NCBI GenBank assembly: GCA_947581885.1
Contig: CANPWF010000116.1
Location: 1-5,762, forward strand
Source: an uncultured Clostridia bacterium
GTDB lineage: Bacteria > Bacillota > Clostridia > Christensenellales > Borkfalkiaceae
Length of the DNA stretch: 5,762 bases
Direction of reading: 5' to 3'
Of this stretch, positions 5,101 to 5,762 are shown piece after piece. The notes under the pieces are model-generated. The model was not told the DNA's origin, ran no database searches, and worked only from the letters and a program-made list of their open reading frames with translations. Each line of letters opens with the position of its first letter. Position 1 is the first letter of the stretch. The translations under genes were made by a program, and so were the position numbers.

Positions 5101-5762
5101 GGTAGAGGTATCCGACTGCATGGTGACGGTTGCCACTTTGTTATCGCTCGACGCCCACGACACGCTTTGCACGGTACCGTTTTCAAGGCCTGCGGTGAGG
5201 TAGACGTCCTCTTTGATCATGAACCGCCGCGCGCCGCTGACGGACGCGAGCGCACTGCCCTCCGCAAGCACGGTAACGGTGAAGGACGCCTCGACATCGG
5301 GGTCGTCCTCCGAGACGACGCGCACCGCCGCCTCGCCTTGGGAAAGCCCCTGCACGGCGACCGCACCGGCGCTCTCTGTGACAGAGACATGCTCTCCGCC
5401 CGAAGTGACCTCCACCGTGAAGCCGAGGTTCGTGGCGTCTGCCGGGGAGAAGGAGACGGCGACCTCCCGCGGCGCGCCGTTTGCCACGACGGTGACGGCT
5501 TCGGCATCGAGGCGGAGGGCGCTGACGTGGCGGGCGACCGTGACGCGGCACTGGGCGGAGAATCCGCCGCTGACGGTGCTGACCGTGACCGTGGCGCTCC
5601 CGTAGCCCACCGCCGTGATGACGCCCTCCTGCGTCACCGTGACGATCTCATCCTCGGTGACATCCCAGAACACCTCCTTGTTGACGGCGTTCTGCGGCTC
5701 GACGGTAGCGATGAGCGTGCTGCTCTCCCCCAACTCGAGGGTGACCTCCGTCCTAACGAGGG
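2185..5762 (-). CDS. Giant multidomain surface protein: Ig-like, SusE/F-like, Cys-knuckle and BspA-type LRR modules (5' end outside the window)
   Basis: At least 1191 residues are in the window, and the reading frame is open to the edge. A TTG at 5733 lies inside an Ig-like strand (VTLELGESSTLIATV) and is not a credible start. Numbering from 5733, residues 1-66, 70-156 and 160-245 are Ig-like domains; the first and third are clear Big_2 types (VFWDV..EIVTVTQEGVITAVGYGSATVTV). Residues 247-375 and 574-704 resemble SusE/SusF-type beta-sandwich modules (YGFQIAHLG, SGRYILEIDLSGTRPVAIF). Residues 377-478, 482-573 and 707-800 are further Ig-like domains. Residues 801-882 carry Cys/His knuckles, 884-1090 BspA-type LRRs, and 1091-1182 a Trp-rich tail. 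The protein ends FFEDRTKYKA with no LPXTG or membrane helix, so anchoring must lie at the missing N-terminus or be non-covalent. Likely role is adhesion or glycan binding outside the cell; no catalytic motif is visible. It has its own terminator and is not in an operon with the transporter. Confidence 0.9.
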   Translation of the reverse strand, partial: LVRTEVTLELGESSTLIATVEPQNAVNKEVFWDVTEDEIVTVTQEGVITAVGYGSATVTVSTVSGGFSAQCRVTVARHVSALRLDAEAVTVVANGAPREVAVSFSPADATNLGFTVEVTSGGEHVSVTESAGAVAVQGLSQGEAAVRVVSEDDPDVEASFTVTVLAEGSALASVSGARRFMIKEDVYLTAGLENGTVQSVSWASSDNKVATVTMQSDTSTVKVTGIDFGSAVITATVTDTSGEKYTVTHNILIADEYFFIYGYGLGAKDWDYEDYVTDRNAADRAELLFEEQATGVYTLTRYLTPENGFQIIFPTVGSYVDAGTRKWTKNIPSESVAADQYYDAVRSDRQFVSNQPTYFRVNAAGVYTVTLDLTGASAKVYIKNVSLDLASIALTLEDDNMVLRSGDTAVIRFAFAPAAATVEEKDFLVTLASAFANCADYVTYAVDFAAQTVTVSVTADPGEEVHLSVVCSIGDVDASLGLVIMPAGAEVTPVTDIAFEQEHYYFNVNNGTGNWTTFVKANVNADATVQQVTYKVLGIQDSFTQVDPESGAVTRGRLGTSIIQATAVGDKSVTATCYVTAYSDVLYLTGEFNDNASYDAFDQSLTTLEGNTQYAGYIFTMDSPTHFTLEVELEARKIVNGRYQYGFQIAHLGMDANFSSLIYSCQDAALSKDYSTYFQGSGGGQPSWTILQSGRYILEIDLSGTRPVAIFNKADTPLQKILLNTDRTAVKKGETVKVALTFNPYSAETQEEIKWTYAGNDDYLTFSFDAATKMLSATVEKNEHAEDKEVKITCTIGDLSADLTLTVIAEHHFERKWNTEEHWDECTDLGCGLTENRAVHTPEQSYTRSDPEGHYYKCSDCGYKSGLEAHTVTLNNGWFDFSDAECDVCGFTFFEITGGKLTRYDANAQWVRLPESVTEIGENVFAGHSEITSIALPGKLTTIGAGAFKNCSGLPLVAIPDSVTKIGSSAFGGVSALILWGKAPSIEKLRGFDGYLGTSFTIPASVKTVYSFAGAVNLTEIVIPENVTKIDMHAFENCTSLRRVSIYGKLIGLLSYGGEFRGCTSLEYVLIAQPFIPQYGFGPNTFNGCINLKAVYYAAVYTATTHLTKDFVSFTGSAELQGRLYAYAETAPAGNNWIGVEVSQYFVGTWHWDESGEHTIDHILIWGAEEPANIRTETVTLFFEDRTKYKA
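2464..3084 (-). repeat. BspA-type (LRR_5) leucine-rich repeat array within the surface protein
   Basis: About seven units of 22-25 residues follow the pattern IPxSVTxIGxxAFxxCxxLxxVx. Clear units are LPESVTEIGENVFAG, LPGKLTTIGAGAFKNC, IPDSVTKIGSSAFGG and IPENVTKIDMHAFENC. Degenerate ones are IPASVKTVYSFAGAVNL, LLSYGGEFRGCTSLEYVLI and FGPNTFNGCINLKAVYY. This repeat class is common in secreted or surface proteins of host-associated bacteria and protists and usually mediates protein or host contact. The last three units lie in a stretch with clearly lower GC than the rest of the gene. Confidence 0.85.
3088..3333 (-). other. Cys/His segment with three C-x(2,4)-CG knuckles
   Basis: Residues 801-882 contain CTDLGCG (817-823), CSDCG (849-853) and CDVCG (877-881), with His at 802, 803, 813, 831, 845 and 861. 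The spacing resembles zinc-ribbon half-sites. Such HW..C..CG/HYYKC..CG stretches occur between Ig and LRR regions in some large Firmicutes surface proteins. Metal binding is inferred from the pattern only. Confidence 0.5.

Noticed and set aside
5731..5733. TTG as the start of the large surface protein
   Set aside because: The frame is open to the window edge and the residues before it (LVRTEVTLE) complete the first strand of a Big_2-like domain, so the true start is outside.
1..5762. CRISPR array, tRNA, rRNA, insertion sequence or phage genes
   Set aside because: No direct-repeat/spacer pattern, tRNA-like fold, transposase motif or terminal inverted repeats were seen on reading both strands.

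Overview
The window reads like a bacterial genome fragment of about 55-60% GC, probably from an uncultured gut-type Firmicutes/Clostridia. This placement is an inference. It rests on the lipoprotein signal peptide, strong AGGAGG ribosome sites, a PAAT-type amino-acid ABC importer, and a giant surface protein combining bacterial Ig-like (Big_2-type) domains, SusE/F-like modules and BspA-type leucine-rich repeats. All three protein genes lie on the minus strand, so the layout is described from high to low coordinates.

Positions 5762-2185 hold the 3' part of a very large surface-protein gene (at least 1191 residues, N-terminus outside the window). Its modules run Ig-Ig-Ig, SusE/F-like, Ig-Ig, SusE/F-like, Ig, a Cys/His segment with three C-x(2,4)-CG knuckles, seven LRR-like units, and a Trp-rich tail without LPXTG or a membrane anchor. 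It is probably an adhesin or glycan-binding protein.

Positions 2184-1926 are intergenic. They hold a perfect 8-bp terminator hairpin plus U-tract for the surface-protein gene, followed within 8 bp by an almost perfect sigma-70 promoter (TTGACG, 17 bp, TGC-TATAAT) for the transporter operon. An inverted repeat overlaps the -35 and spacer and could be an operator. A GC-rich hairpin sits in the 5' leader. Between the terminator and the surface-gene stop there is also a nested inverted-repeat structure. Its G-U pairs and trailing U-run fit better as a plus-strand RNA, but it is unproven.

Positions 1925-351 encode a 524-residue fusion of a lipid-anchored substrate-binding domain and an amino-acid permease. 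An ATGA overlap couples it to a GlnQ-like ATPase (354 to the window edge at 1). Together they form a compact two-gene importer that would assemble as two fusion proteins plus two ATPases.

The most notable observation is the order of the substrate-binding domain pieces. The lobe-2 half and C-terminal helix come first and the N-terminal lobe-1 half comes second. The total (about 227 residues) is one complete domain. It therefore looks like a circularly permuted receptor tethered at both hinge ends, by a lipid at the N-terminus and by the permease at the C-terminus.
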